A stretch of DNA of 58,282 bases from Acidobacteriaceae bacterium. GTDB taxonomy: Bacteria; Acidobacteriota; Terriglobia; Terriglobales; Acidobacteriaceae. Where the stretch lies: positions 1-58,282 of the forward strand of contig PKXQ01000139.1 of assembly GCA_003132405.1 (NCBI GenBank), written 5' to 3'. The number at the start of each line of letters is the position of its first letter. Positions within the stretch are counted from its first letter, which is position 1. Made by a program: the position numbers and the translations under genes. Of the stretch, positions 1-8,111 are shown one piece after another. The notes below the pieces were generated by a model. The model saw nothing but the letters and a program-made list of their open reading frames with translations, did not search any database and was not told where the DNA came from.

Positions 1-215
1 CTACCCCGCAGCAGGACGGCGATTATCGCTTTTTTGCGACGCGTAGCGGCCATCGTGAGCTTCACCGTGCCGCTCTGGATATAGAAAACTGCATCGGCTT
101 TGTCCCCTTGCGAAAAAATGATCTCGTTGTCCCGGTAGGTCCGCACAGTCATCGCAGAACGGAACTTCTTGCGGGAGATTGTGGAACTGAAACCGGGAGT
201 TTCTTTAATCGCCAT
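1..215 (-). CDS. Crp/Fnr-family transcriptional regulator, N-terminal part (cut by window edge)
   Basis: Only the first 71 codons are present; the gene runs off the left edge. The translation contains the start of a cyclic-nucleotide-binding (cNMP) beta-roll: FSQGDKADAVFYIQSGTVKL at about residues 37–56, matching the family pattern of a phosphate-cassette-like GD followed by a strand ending in G-x-V-K-L. The C-terminal helix-turn-helix lies outside the window, so assignment to the regulator family rather than to another cNMP-domain protein is inference from the sequence style. The ATG is preceded by a weak purine-rich stretch (GAAGAGACAG). No partner gene lies on its 5' side; the next gene is divergent. 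Confidence 0.75.
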   Translation of the reverse strand, partial: MAIKETPGFSSTISRKKFRSAMTVRTYRDNEIIFSQGDKADAVFYIQSGTVKLTMAATRRKKAIIAVLLRG

Positions 216-647
216 CTGTCTCTTCAGGACAATCAATCCAACTGGGGGTGCCGTCTTCCGTGTAGAAAATAAATCATATGGCTCGGGAATCTGGCGCGGA
301 TGGTCAATAAAGCTCATACACAATTGCACACAGTATCTACGTGGTAAATCTCGGACGAACTGCTCTGATTGGCTAGACGGGTGATGGACGCAAACGTGTG
401 GTGGCAGTACTGTACGTATATAAATGTACGATAATTGGCTGCAAGTGCAGGCAGAGAAAAGGGTTAGGGGGCTTTGGAGGGTTGCGCCTGCGAGGAAAGC
501 GGAGCCTGGATTCCACGATTCGAGGCATACACCTTTTTAGTCGGAGGTTTGCATTGGCCGCGCTCCTAGTGGTAATACGGTACTCGGAACCGGGGGCGAC
601 CGCGACGCGGTGACGTTTGTCGCGGTGGGTCGCAACAATCGCAGGCC
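216..647. other. Intergenic region between two divergent genes
   Basis: No convincing gene is seen. Near 404–431 the tetramer GTAC occurs three times, two copies within the direct repeat TGTACG spaced by TATATAAA (about 411–430); this could be an operator but has no family match. A hairpin with 8-bp arms ACCGCGAC (599–606) and GTCGCGGT (619–626) lies just ahead of the membrane-protein gene. I see no sigma-70 promoter good enough to call. Confidence 0.4.
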
Positions 648-683
648 GTGATATTGGGGGCACGTCGGTTCCACTTCCGTCAA

Positions 684-2315
684 ATGGCAGAATCAAACTG
701 GAAATCGGAAGATACGCGGCTGGCTACTCAGATCCGTACCAACGCCCGAGTGACTTTGGGAGTGACACTGGCCGCCGTTCTTCTGGGCTGGGCTGCGTTA
801 TCCGCAGTTCAGGGAGGTGTTCGTCAGATGGAGGGGCCAGAACATAAACTGCTCACACGCTATCCAGACTTGTTTCAGAAGCCGCTCGGCTCGCAGGCGT
901 CCAATTTGGAAAGTCTAGATACCCTTGAGCAATTTGAGGAACTGGTTAGGGTGCAACGCAACCTCTGTGAGGGCCTCCTGTATGGTACGTTTTCGCAACC
1001 AACGCCCCCGAACAAGACAACTTTAAGAATGAAGGAGCAATGTCCTGTTCTTCTACAAGATATCGCCGACTTCGAGGATAAGGAGTTAGAAACGTTTGGC
1101 ATTCAGGCGACAGTTCCCTATGTAAAAACGCACGCCTTGGATGCTCGGTTTATCGGTCGCAATGCTTGGCCTTTTCTGTTGGTCGGCTTGGTCGTTGTAT
1201 TGTTGATGACGCACTCAAGGCGAAGGGCATACGAACAAATTTTAGCGTACAGAAGTTCGGGGGCTCACGACGAACCGGCGCGACGTGCCCTAGCCGAATT
1301 CTTTGTCGGAAAATTGTCGAAGTGTCCGAACGGCGGCTGCGGCGTTCGCGTATACGCCAAGGTCCCGATTCTACTTCCAGAGTCCGGAGTGCTACTGATC
1401 CTTTTGGCTGCACTCGCATGGGAATCTCTCGGCTTGTTTGGCATATTGGACCCCATCGTCGCTCAGGATTTCGACTCACTTTTTTTCGGTTACTTCCCAT
1501 TCCTCTGGCTAGCCGTTTGGATAGGTGCTGTTTTAGTTGCTGGCGCGCGAAAATATTTCGCTCGCTCGGTGACCGCTGTTGTGGGGAGCCCTGTCGTAGG
1601 AGCAGGCTTCCATCGACTGCTTCACAAGCTGCCGCGTCAGACCGCGTATCTATTCTCGCCATTGCCAAACGCTCGTACCATAAGAGCTTGGCTTGCAACC
1701 GCCATCGCAGTGGTTGGCCTCGTAAGCTTGGCGTTTCCATGGGTGCATCCATGGCAAATGCGTGGGTTCGAAATCTTCGCCAAAGAGACGCCTGCTACGC
1801 CAGCACAACTAGCACCATTTTTCCTCAGCGGCGTGGATAAGGTCGTTCTACCCATTGATCTGGATCGACTGTTTGAATTGCGATTGTTGGTGGCAGCCGG
1901 AATTGCACTTTTGTTGCTCATCGCAATGACGACAATTGTCGATTTGAAAAGTAAGAGAAAGAAACTGAAGCGAATCCTAGGAAAAACAGTTAGGTTTGCG
2001 AGTTGGGGCGCACTTCTGTTAGCGGGAGACGTTGTATCTGGCCTTGAACTGTTAGAACTACGGGCGGAGGCATGGATGATCCCACTTAGCAGGGCCGATA
2101 TCCTGAAAGCCGGAGCGCCCGGAGGACTCCCTCTAATGTATTCTGACCCGGACTACGGCGCATGGATATTCATCGTGTGCTGCGTCGTTCTGGCATTTTT
2201 TGCGATCCTGGGAGCAAAGGCGTTTCGCACGAACTTCCGCCGTAAGCCGATTCGGAATCAAGTGGGCGGCGATGAAATAGAAGGCACCCCCGGTCTTTGC
2301 CCGCACAAGGAGTAG
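684..2315 (+). CDS. Polytopic membrane protein of unknown function
   Basis: A 543-residue protein I do not recognise. About eight hydrophobic segments are visible: one near the N terminus (about 23–42), a second at about 160–176 after a soluble loop of roughly 115 residues, then pairs at about 234–256 and 267–288, and four more towards the C terminus. The loop after the second segment has a CPNGGC pair (about residues 214 and 219) that could bind metal or form a disulphide. There is no catalytic motif. An in-frame GTG start 12 codons upstream (position 648) is possible; neither start has a clear ribosome-binding site. Codon usage looks less GC-biased than in most neighbours. It stands alone between a divergent regulator and a repeat-containing spacer. 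Confidence 0.6.
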   Translation: MAESNWKSEDTRLATQIRTNARVTLGVTLAAVLLGWAALSAVQGGVRQMEGPEHKLLTRYPDLFQKPLGSQASNLESLDTLEQFEELVRVQRNLCEGLLYGTFSQPTPPNKTTLRMKEQCPVLLQDIADFEDKELETFGIQATVPYVKTHALDARFIGRNAWPFLLVGLVVVLLMTHSRRRAYEQILAYRSSGAHDEPARRALAEFFVGKLSKCPNGGCGVRVYAKVPILLPESGVLLILLAALAWESLGLFGILDPIVAQDFDSLFFGYFPFLWLAVWIGAVLVAGARKYFARSVTAVVGSPVVGAGFHRLLHKLPRQTAYLFSPLPNARTIRAWLATAIAVVGLVSLAFPWVHPWQMRGFEIFAKETPATPAQLAPFFLSGVDKVVLPIDLDRLFELRLLVAAGIALLLLIAMTTIVDLKSKRKKLKRILGKTVRFASWGALLLAGDVVSGLELLELRAEAWMIPLSRADILKAGAPGGLPLMYSDPDYGAWIFIVCCVVLAFFAILGAKAFRTNFRRKPIRNQVGGDEIEGTPGLCPHKE

Positions 2316-2342
2316 ATGTCGGTGCGACACCCGCCGTTCCGT

Positions 2343-2395
2343 CGCCCTGCCGCCCACCCTTCGCGAAAATCCGCGAAAGGATGGGGCACCCGCTC
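2343..2395. repeat. Intergenic hairpin repeat
   Basis: TTCGCG (2360–2365) and CGCGAA (2372–2377) form a hairpin around AAAATC, flanked by CC and GG tracts, followed by GGATGGGGCACC. The element lies between the membrane-protein gene and the penicillin-acylase gene. It resembles dispersed non-coding hairpin repeats of Acidobacteriota; that family attribution is from memory, and no second copy lies in this window. Confidence 0.4.
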
Positions 2396-2507
2396 TATGG
2401 TCGTGTCAACGTCTATGGTTGGGTCAGCGAAAGACCGGGCCGATGTCCGGGTTGATCCACACGCGTAGGTTGTCATGGACTTCGCTCGCCCCTACAATCT
2501 TTGAGTA

Positions 2508-5246
2508 ATGTCTTCTACTTCTTCCCTGCCTGAGATTTCTCAAACTGGAGTTCGACGGCGCAGTCCTGCGCTGCGCATCGTTTACTACGCGGTTTGTTTT
2601 TTGCTGGTGGCGCTTATTGCTGGCGTCTGGTCGCTTTATTGGATGGCTCGGCGTCCGCTGCCGCAATTGGATGGGGCGGCGTCGGTGCCGGGAATTTCTG
2701 CTCGGGTGCGGGTGATTCGCGATGAGCGGGGAGTGCCTACGATTGAGGCGGGGTCGCTGGAGGATTTGTTTTTTGCGCAGGGGTACGTCACGGCGCAGGA
2801 CCGGCTCTGGCAGATCGATATGATGCGGCGGTCAGCGGCGGGAGAGCTTTCGGAGGTGGTCGGCGCGGCTACGGTGAAGATGGATCGCGAGGAGCGGATT
2901 CTGGGGCTGCGGCAGGCGGCGGAGGCGGCGGAGAAAAATATTTCAGCGCGCGACCGCGTGTTTTTTGAGGCGTACGCTCGCGGGGTGAATGCGTTTATCG
3001 AATCGCATCGCGACCGGTTGTCGCTGGAATTTCGTCTGATGAAATACACGCCGCGGCCGTGGACGGTGACCGATTCTATGCTGATCGGCGCGCGGATGGT
3101 GCAGGATTTGAATCACTACAGCCATCGGCGGGCGCTGGAGCGGGAGAAGATTCTGGCAAAGCTGGGGCCGGAGCTGACGGCGGATCTTTATGTGAATTCT
3201 TCGTGGCGGGATCGTCCTCCGACGGAGATGCGGCGGATGGATGAGGATGATGGCGCGGATAGCGACGATGATGACGATGACGAAGAGGTTGAGCCGGAGG
3301 GTGGGAGCAGCCGGATCACCTTGGCGCGACCTTCGCCGCTTGTCATCGTCGGCGAAGCGAAAGATCTGCTGTCTGACCTACTGACGAAAAAGCAGGTCCT
3401 TCGCTTCGCTCAGGATGAGAACTTTTTTATTTCCAGGTTGTCCTCTGATTTCACGCAAGAAGAGAATGAATCACTTCGGGCGGGATCGAATGATTGGGTG
3501 GTTTCGGGACAGCATACGGTTTCGGGGAAACCGCTGCTTTCGAACGATATGCACCTTAATCACCAGATGCCTAACTTATGGTTCGCGGCGCATCTTCGTG
3601 TGATTGGCGGTAACGGTGCGACTAACAATAGTAATAACAGCGGCACTAATGGTGAGACTAACACTGTGACTAACACCGGTAATAGTTCCAGTAATAACTC
3701 CTCTAACTTCGATGTTGCGGGAGTTACTTTGCCGGGGGCTCCGTTTGTGATTGTGGGGCACAACCAGCGCATTGGCTGGGGATTCACCAACGTTGGGCCT
3801 ACGGTGGAAGACGATTTTATAGAGGAGTTTAATGCGCAGGGGCAATACAAGACTCCTGCCGGTTGGATTGAGCCGAAGCGTCGCGCGGAGACGATTCACG
3901 TCAAGGGCGCGGCGGACGTGACTTTCGATGTGGTGACTACGCGGCATGGACCGATCATTAGTGACCTCATTCCGGGCGAAACGCGGAAGATTGCTTTGCG
4001 CTGGAGTTTGCAGGATGGCGTGGGGCTGGTTTTTTTTGACGTCGACTCGGCGCGGAACTGGGATGAGTTTCGCAAAGCGTTTTCGGCGTTTGGCGCGCCG
4101 GGACAAAACGTGATGTATGCCGACGTTGATGGGCATATTGGATATCAGGCGACGGGGCGAGTGCCGATTCGCGCGGCGGGCGACGGCAGTTTGCCAGTGA
4201 GTGGCATCGATGATGCGCACGAGTGGAAGGGATGGATTCCTTACGACGAGATGCCGCGGATTTACGATCCGCCGTCGGGGATTCTTGCGACTGCGAACGG
4301 GCGGATAACTCCGACGGGCTACAAGTATTCGATCAGCACGGAGTGGGACGCGCCCTGGCGGACGGATCGCATTTATCGCGTGCTGGAATCGGGGAAAAAA
4401 TTTGCGCCGGCGGATATGCTGGCGCTGGAGATGGATGTGTCGTCGACTTATGACCGCTTCTGCGCCGACAAATTTGTGTATGCGATCGATCATGCGGCGG
4501 GCGCTTCGGAGCGGGCGAAGAAGGCGGCGGACATTTTGCGCGATTGGGATGGGAGGATGTCGGCGGAGGCGGCGGCTCCGACGATTGAGACGAAGGCGCG
4601 GCAGGAATTGGTGCGGCTGCTGCTGGAGCCTAAGCTGGGCGCGGCATCTTTTGGACCGAATGGCGACGGCCAGTTGAGTTGGAAGACTTATCGCTGGGCG
4701 ATGTCGTCGGTTTGGCTGGAGAATGTGTTGACTAAGCAGCCGGTGCGGTGGTTGCCGGCGGGATACGCGGATTACGGGAGTTTGCTGACGGCGGCTATGG
4801 AAAATGTGGTGGCGCAGGCTCGGGTCGTTGTCGATGCTAAGGATGCTTCGCGAGATTCTGCGCGAGAACGTGCGCTCGCTCCGGCCGATCTCAATCAGTG
4901 GAGGTGGGGAGAGAATTATCCGGTAGAGATCGACCATCTGGTGCTGCGGCAGCTTCCGGTGATTGGGCGATTTACGGGGCCGGGGATTCATCCTTTGAGC
5001 GGGAGCACTTCGACGGTCAAGCAGGTGGGGCGCGGGTTTGGACCATCGGAGCGGCTGACGATAAGCTTTGCGAACTTTGATGAGAGCACGCTGAACCTGG
5101 TGACGGGAGAAAGCGGAATATTTCTCAGTCCTTATTACATGGACCAGTGGACGGCGTGGTACAAGGGCTCTACGTTTGCGTTTCCCTATACGCAGAGAGC
5201 GGTCGAGGGGCATCGGACGCACGAGACGACGCTGGAGCCGCGGTAG
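2508..5246 (+). CDS. Penicillin acylase family (S45) N-terminal-nucleophile hydrolase
   Basis: A 912-residue amidase precursor of the penicillin-amidase/acylase family, which hydrolyses amide bonds of acylated substrates (beta-lactams, acyl-homoserine lactones or other N-acyl compounds; the substrate cannot be told here). A hydrophobic N-terminal segment (about 22–45) suggests export or membrane anchoring. The alpha-chain region shows the family block with FFAQGYVTAQDRLWQIDMMR. The beta chain begins at Ser327 in GSNDWVVSG, the expected autoprocessing site and catalytic N-terminal Ser, followed by LSNDMHL and the later NVMYADVDGHIGY block. Two insertions are odd: the spacer peptide (about 245–325) holds a run of acidic residues plus a translated dispersed repeat, and residues about 368–401 are an Asn/Thr/Ser-rich tract. 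No strong ribosome-binding site precedes the ATG. It stands alone, ending at a terminator-like hairpin shared with the convergent gene. Confidence 0.92.
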   Translation: MSSTSSLPEISQTGVRRRSPALRIVYYAVCFLLVALIAGVWSLYWMARRPLPQLDGAASVPGISARVRVIRDERGVPTIEAGSLEDLFFAQGYVTAQDRLWQIDMMRRSAAGELSEVVGAATVKMDREERILGLRQAAEAAEKNISARDRVFFEAYARGVNAFIESHRDRLSLEFRLMKYTPRPWTVTDSMLIGARMVQDLNHYSHRRALEREKILAKLGPELTADLYVNSSWRDRPPTEMRRMDEDDGADSDDDDDDEEVEPEGGSSRITLARPSPLVIVGEAKDLLSDLLTKKQVLRFAQDENFFISRLSSDFTQEENESLRAGSNDWVVSGQHTVSGKPLLSNDMHLNHQMPNLWFAAHLRVIGGNGATNNSNNSGTNGETNTVTNTGNSSSNNSSNFDVAGVTLPGAPFVIVGHNQRIGWGFTNVGPTVEDDFIEEFNAQGQYKTPAGWIEPKRRAETIHVKGAADVTFDVVTTRHGPIISDLIPGETRKIALRWSLQDGVGLVFFDVDSARNWDEFRKAFSAFGAPGQNVMYADVDGHIGYQATGRVPIRAAGDGSLPVSGIDDAHEWKGWIPYDEMPRIYDPPSGILATANGRITPTGYKYSISTEWDAPWRTDRIYRVLESGKKFAPADMLALEMDVSSTYDRFCADKFVYAIDHAAGASERAKKAADILRDWDGRMSAEAAAPTIETKARQELVRLLLEPKLGAASFGPNGDGQLSWKTYRWAMSSVWLENVLTKQPVRWLPAGYADYGSLLTAAMENVVAQARVVVDAKDASRDSARERALAPADLNQWRWGENYPVEIDHLVLRQLPVIGRFTGPGIHPLSGSTSTVKQVGRGFGPSERLTISFANFDESTLNLVTGESGIFLSPYYMDQWTAWYKGSTFAFPYTQRAVEGHRTHETTLEPR
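3342..3425 (+). repeat. Dispersed-repeat-like sequence embedded in the acylase spacer peptide
   Basis: This stretch translates in frame as GEAKDLLSDLL, a short linker and KQVLRFAQDENFF. I recognise the KQVLRFAQD-type string as a recurrent translation of a non-coding intergenic repeat in Acidobacteriota genomes (recollection, not a search). It sits just after an Asp/Glu-rich run and ends about 20 codons before catalytic Ser327, in the part of the precursor that is normally cut out during maturation. Reading-frame retention suggests it is tolerated there. Confidence 0.5.
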
Positions 5247-5298
5247 GCGAAGGCGTCGTTCGATATTCGTCGTTCGCTGTTCGCTTAAACCAAATACA

Positions 5299-5340
5299 AA
5301 GGAGCGCTACGCGAATCGCGAACGACGAACAGCGCTCCTT
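5299..5340. terminator. Bidirectional terminator-like hairpin between convergent genes
   Basis: AAGGAGCGCT (5299–5308) and AGCGCTCCTT (5331–5340) form a perfect 10-bp stem around a 22-nt loop. It lies between the acylase stop and the convergent lipoprotein gene, whose stop codon overlaps the right arm. There is no long T tract, so Rho-independent activity is uncertain. Confidence 0.5.
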
Positions 5341-6721
5341 AGAAGTCGACGATCTTGACGTCGATGAATTGGCCTACGAGATTCGGGATCTCGCCGGGAT
5401 TGTTTGGATTATTCGGGTTGTATTCCAACACATCGATAGTCAGGTCGTAGATATCGAGCGATCCGCCCTGGACGACATAGATCACTGCCTGCGCAATATC
5501 GGGATTGTCGGCGCGCTTGCCGATGGGCTGGAGGCCGGTTACGTCTCCATTGGCGGGAGGAATTAAAATTCCGCCGGGCGGGACGCTGCCTACGGCGGTG
5601 GTCAGCGTGTTGTAGACGGCAAGGCAGCCGCGAGTTTCGGCTCCGGCGGGCGCGGGGATGGGCGGAACGATCTCGGTGCAGGTGCGCGCGCCGATGAAGA
5701 GTTGTCCGTTGGCTCCCATCGCCATGCGGGTGTGATATCCGTCGGTGATGATGATGGGCGCGCCGACCACGCTCATAGTATTGAGGTCGAACTGGGTGAT
5801 CAGCCCGCAGGTGGTGGCTTGTGTGGTTTGTCCGGTGCAGGGCTGGGAAGGGACTCCGCCTGTATAGGGCGTGCCAGCAAGATAGAGGGTTGAGCCGCTG
5901 AGCATTGCCACTGTTGCGGCGGGAACACTGACGGCCGGACAAACTCCGCTAGGCAGGCATTGCGTAAGCGTCAAATCCACTTTTTGTATGCTGGCTTGGG
6001 TTCCGCCGCATTCCGGGCCGCAGTTCAAGACGTAGGCGGTCGTGTCGTCGGGGCTAAAGAGCGCCCAGACCGGGCTGTCGAAACAGCAAATGTAACTGAC
6101 CGGATTCTTCCCGGGAATGCCGATGTCCGAGGGCGTAATCACGGCGATCGAATTGGAGTTATCGCTGAAACCGAAAATGCGATCGCCGGTGTTATCGATG
6201 GAAAGATAGTGGACCGAGGGAATGTCGACCTCTCCGATGAAGGCACCGTTGTTCAAGGAGATGGCTTCGACCAGGCCGGGTTGCTGCCCCACTACACTTG
6301 CGGTGGGGATGGCAACGTAGGCGGTGGAACTGTCGGGGGCGACGACGAAGCTCTCGGTCAAACCTGGCAAAGAGACGTGGCCAACGGCGGATTCGCTGGC
6401 ATTGTTGATGACAGTGAACTGATTGTCGGAGGCTTGCGTGCCGATTCCGCTGAAGACGAGGGTGAGACCGAGGTTGGGCGTGAGGACCATCATGCCGGGA
6501 TTGTTGCCGGCGGCGATCGGGGCGACTGCGGGACGAACATCACTGAGGGCGTTGACAACATAGACGCCGGCCGACGAAGCGCCGGAACTGACGCTATTGG
6601 AGATGAAGGCGCGATAGGGAAGACCGCTGGTTCTGGTGGCGGAGGGGGAACTGCCTCCGCAGCTGAGACAGATGAAACTCGCGGGCAGCACAAATAACAG
6701 AAGGATCGGGATTTTCTTCAA
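5339..6721 (-). CDS. Secreted beta-propeller (YncE/YVTN-like) lipoprotein
   Basis: A 460-residue protein with a positively charged start (LKKIP), a hydrophobic stretch and the lipobox-like CLSCGG, so probably a lipid-anchored envelope protein, although the box is not canonical. The body has repeating strands such as AYVAIPTASV, YLSIDNTGDRIFGFSD and FSPDDTTAYVLNC, typical of seven-bladed propellers of the YVTN/lactonase type. Enzymatic activity cannot be inferred. I chose the TTG start because GGAG lies 8 nt upstream and this codon begins the signal peptide directly; in-frame sequence further upstream looks non-coding. Four or more Cys in the middle (for example NCGPECGG) may form disulphides. 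Confidence 0.75.
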   Translation of the reverse strand: MKKIPILLLFVLPASFICLSCGGSSPSATRTSGLPYRAFISNSVSSGASSAGVYVVNALSDVRPAVAPIAAGNNPGMMVLTPNLGLTLVFSGIGTQASDNQFTVINNASESAVGHVSLPGLTESFVVAPDSSTAYVAIPTASVVGQQPGLVEAISLNNGAFIGEVDIPSVHYLSIDNTGDRIFGFSDNSNSIAVITPSDIGIPGKNPVSYICCFDSPVWALFSPDDTTAYVLNCGPECGGTQASIQKVDLTLTQCLPSGVCPAVSVPAATVAMLSGSTLYLAGTPYTGGVPSQPCTGQTTQATTCGLITQFDLNTMSVVGAPIIITDGYHTRMAMGANGQLFIGARTCTEIVPPIPAPAGAETRGCLAVYNTLTTAVGSVPPGGILIPPANGDVTGLQPIGKRADNPDIAQAVIYVVQGGSLDIYDLTIDVLEYNPNNPNNPGEIPNLVGQFIDVKIVDF

Positions 6722-6815
6722 ACCTGGGACTCCAGCTTTATGACGGATAATTGCTTGGATGCAAGAACAAGGATTATAGCAAAGGAGTTTGAGGGAGCCG
6801 TGAGCACGCTTCGGG

Positions 6816-7142
6816 CTACATAAGATCGGAGGGCTTAAGCTTCTGCCTTGCACCATGGCGGATCGTCAATATACGCACGGCTAGCCGCTCTTCGTCCACT
6901 TCATAGATAACGCGATAGATGTGAGGCTTGTCGCCATAAAGCAATTGCCTCACCTTCCGCTTCATCTTCTTCACTTCGGGAGCAACCGGGCAGCGAAGGG
7001 GATGAGAAGCCAGGGCATACACTGCTTGCTCCAACCGGTTATACCAGCGAGCGGCAGCATGCGACTCTGCAGCGTTCTTCTCTTGATAAAGGATTTCGAG
7101 ATCGACGATCGCGCGAGTGGCAAACTCAACGAGGTATGGCAT
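6816..7142 (-). CDS. RelE/ParE-superfamily toxin of a type II toxin–antitoxin pair
   Basis: A 108-residue basic protein beginning MPYLVEFATRAIVDLEIL, with the family features of an N-terminal strand-helix pair, a central R-P-C-x-V-A-P segment, and a C-terminal core reading PHIYRVIYEVDEERLAVRIL then TIRHGAR. Family members are mRNA interferases or gyrase poisons; which one applies here is unknown. Its ATG lies inside the last codons of the antitoxin gene (17-nt overlap), giving translational coupling and the usual antitoxin-first order. It is encoded on the same strand as the antitoxin and downstream of it. Confidence 0.85.
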   Translation of the reverse strand: MPYLVEFATRAIVDLEILYQEKNAAESHAAARWYNRLEQAVYALASHPLRCPVAPEVKKMKRKVRQLLYGDKPHIYRVIYEVDEERLAVRILTIRHGARQKLKPSDLM

Positions 7143-7416
7143 ATTTCCGGCGAATCTCGTCAAATACTTCTTTTGCCGGACGAGTGCGTCCATTAGCCAC
7201 ATCCTCCAGACCCTGGCGGATGCCTTCCTCCGCGTCGGCACGGGCGGCGATGTCGAGGAGGCGCTGGTACGCACCGGCATCCTGCACAACCGCTGCTGGC
7301 TTCCCATTCACCGTGAGGATCACGGGCCGCTTGGTCTTCTTGAGTTGCTTGATGAAGTCGCTCGATTGGCGGCGGAATGTGGTCAGCGATTGAATATCCT
7401 TGGTGATGTCAAGCAT
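7126..7416 (-). CDS. Phd/YefM-family antitoxin
   Basis: A 96-residue protein with the Phd/YefM fold signature: LTTFRRQSSDFIKQLKKT, then RPVILTVNGKPAAVVQDAGAY at about residues 36–56. The N-terminal part binds DNA and dimerises; the C-terminal tail (from about residue 65) would wrap the toxin. A TTG start six codons upstream (7434) is possible, but the ATG is preferred. A 7-bp inverted repeat lies 19 nt upstream and may be the autoregulatory operator. Confidence 0.85.
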   Translation of the reverse strand: MLDITKDIQSLTTFRRQSSDFIKQLKKTKRPVILTVNGKPAAVVQDAGAYQRLLDIAARADAEEGIRQGLEDVANGRTRPAKEVFDEIRRKYAIPR

Positions 7417-7434
7417 GGCGTCGATTCGCCCCAA

Positions 7435-7452
7435 AGCACCTTATTAGGTGCT
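7435..7452. promoter_or_regulatory. Putative toxin–antitoxin operator
   Basis: AGCACCT-TATT-AGGTGCT is a perfect inverted repeat 19–36 nt upstream of the antitoxin ATG. Phd/YefM antitoxins autorepress by binding short palindromes at this position, so an operator is likely; a hairpin terminator is less likely because no gene ends here and there is no T tract. Confidence 0.5.
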
Positions 7453-7595
7453 GCCAGCATACTCTCTTTCGAAGGGGCGCGAAAGCGGTCTTCATCTACT
7501 CGCTCATCTTGTAAACACCGGCCAATTCCACTACCACAAAGGGCACGAAGGACCACGAGGGCGGTTCCTGAGCGTTAGTTTGTGAACCTTGGTAG

Positions 7596-8006
7596 TCAAG
7601 AATTTTGTTTTCCCACGGGCCACTGAAAACAGAGGTTGTAGCCATCAGGATCGTGGAGGTAAAGCTGCTTCATCCCATAAGACGCGACGCTCGGTTTTTT
7701 CAAGTTCGCCATGCGGGGACGAAGGTATTCGTAGGCCGAATCCACATCGGGGCAACCGAAGTAAATCGCGGTATCGTCGTGGGCGGCGATCCGGGCGGGA
7801 TCGGGCTTGGCCGGCCGCGAATCGTCCTCGTAAGCCGTGTTCAGCATCAACTCGACGCCATTCAAGCGGAGCAATGCCCAGCCGAATTGCTCCGGCCGCG
7901 AAGTAGCCACGACCTCGAAGCCCAGCACATCCCGATAGAAAGCGATTGAGATAGGCATATCGAATACTTGCAACAGTGGCGCCATGCCTTTGACATCAAT
8001 GCCCAT
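7596..8006 (-). CDS. VOC-superfamily (glyoxalase/bleomycin-resistance/dioxygenase-like) protein
   Basis: A 136-residue protein with the two beta-alpha-beta-beta-beta modules of the vicinal oxygen chelate fold: APLLQVFDMPISIAFYRDVL at the N terminus and a second module ending YLHDPDGYNLCFQWP. The Glu/His metal ligands of the family are only partly recognisable (E55 in NGVELML; no clear His ligand in the first strand), so enzymatic activity is uncertain and the role (detoxification, resistance, binding) cannot be specified. GGAGG lies six bases upstream of the chosen ATG; another ATG two codons earlier abuts the ribosome-binding site directly and is unlikely. It is divergent from the methyltransferase/reductase gene. 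Confidence 0.8.
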   Translation of the reverse strand: MGIDVKGMAPLLQVFDMPISIAFYRDVLGFEVVATSRPEQFGWALLRLNGVELMLNTAYEDDSRPAKPDPARIAAHDDTAIYFGCPDVDSAYEYLRPRMANLKKPSVASYGMKQLYLHDPDGYNLCFQWPVGKQNS

Positions 8007-8111
8007 GTGCATCCTCCGTGACTCTGTGCCTCCGTGGTGAAAATGAAGCCGGACATCACACTCGATCGTCTAAGATGCAATTATCTCGCACCTTCTTGTA
8101 TCCTGAAATGA

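Noticed and set aside
3576..5222. Long open frame (548 codons) on the minus strand
   Set aside because: It is antisense to the conserved S45 gene; its translation is Arg/Pro/His-rich with no domain, the usual shadow of a GC-rich gene.
5960..6697. 245-codon plus-strand frame
   Set aside because: Antisense to the propeller lipoprotein; Gly/Asp-rich without domains.
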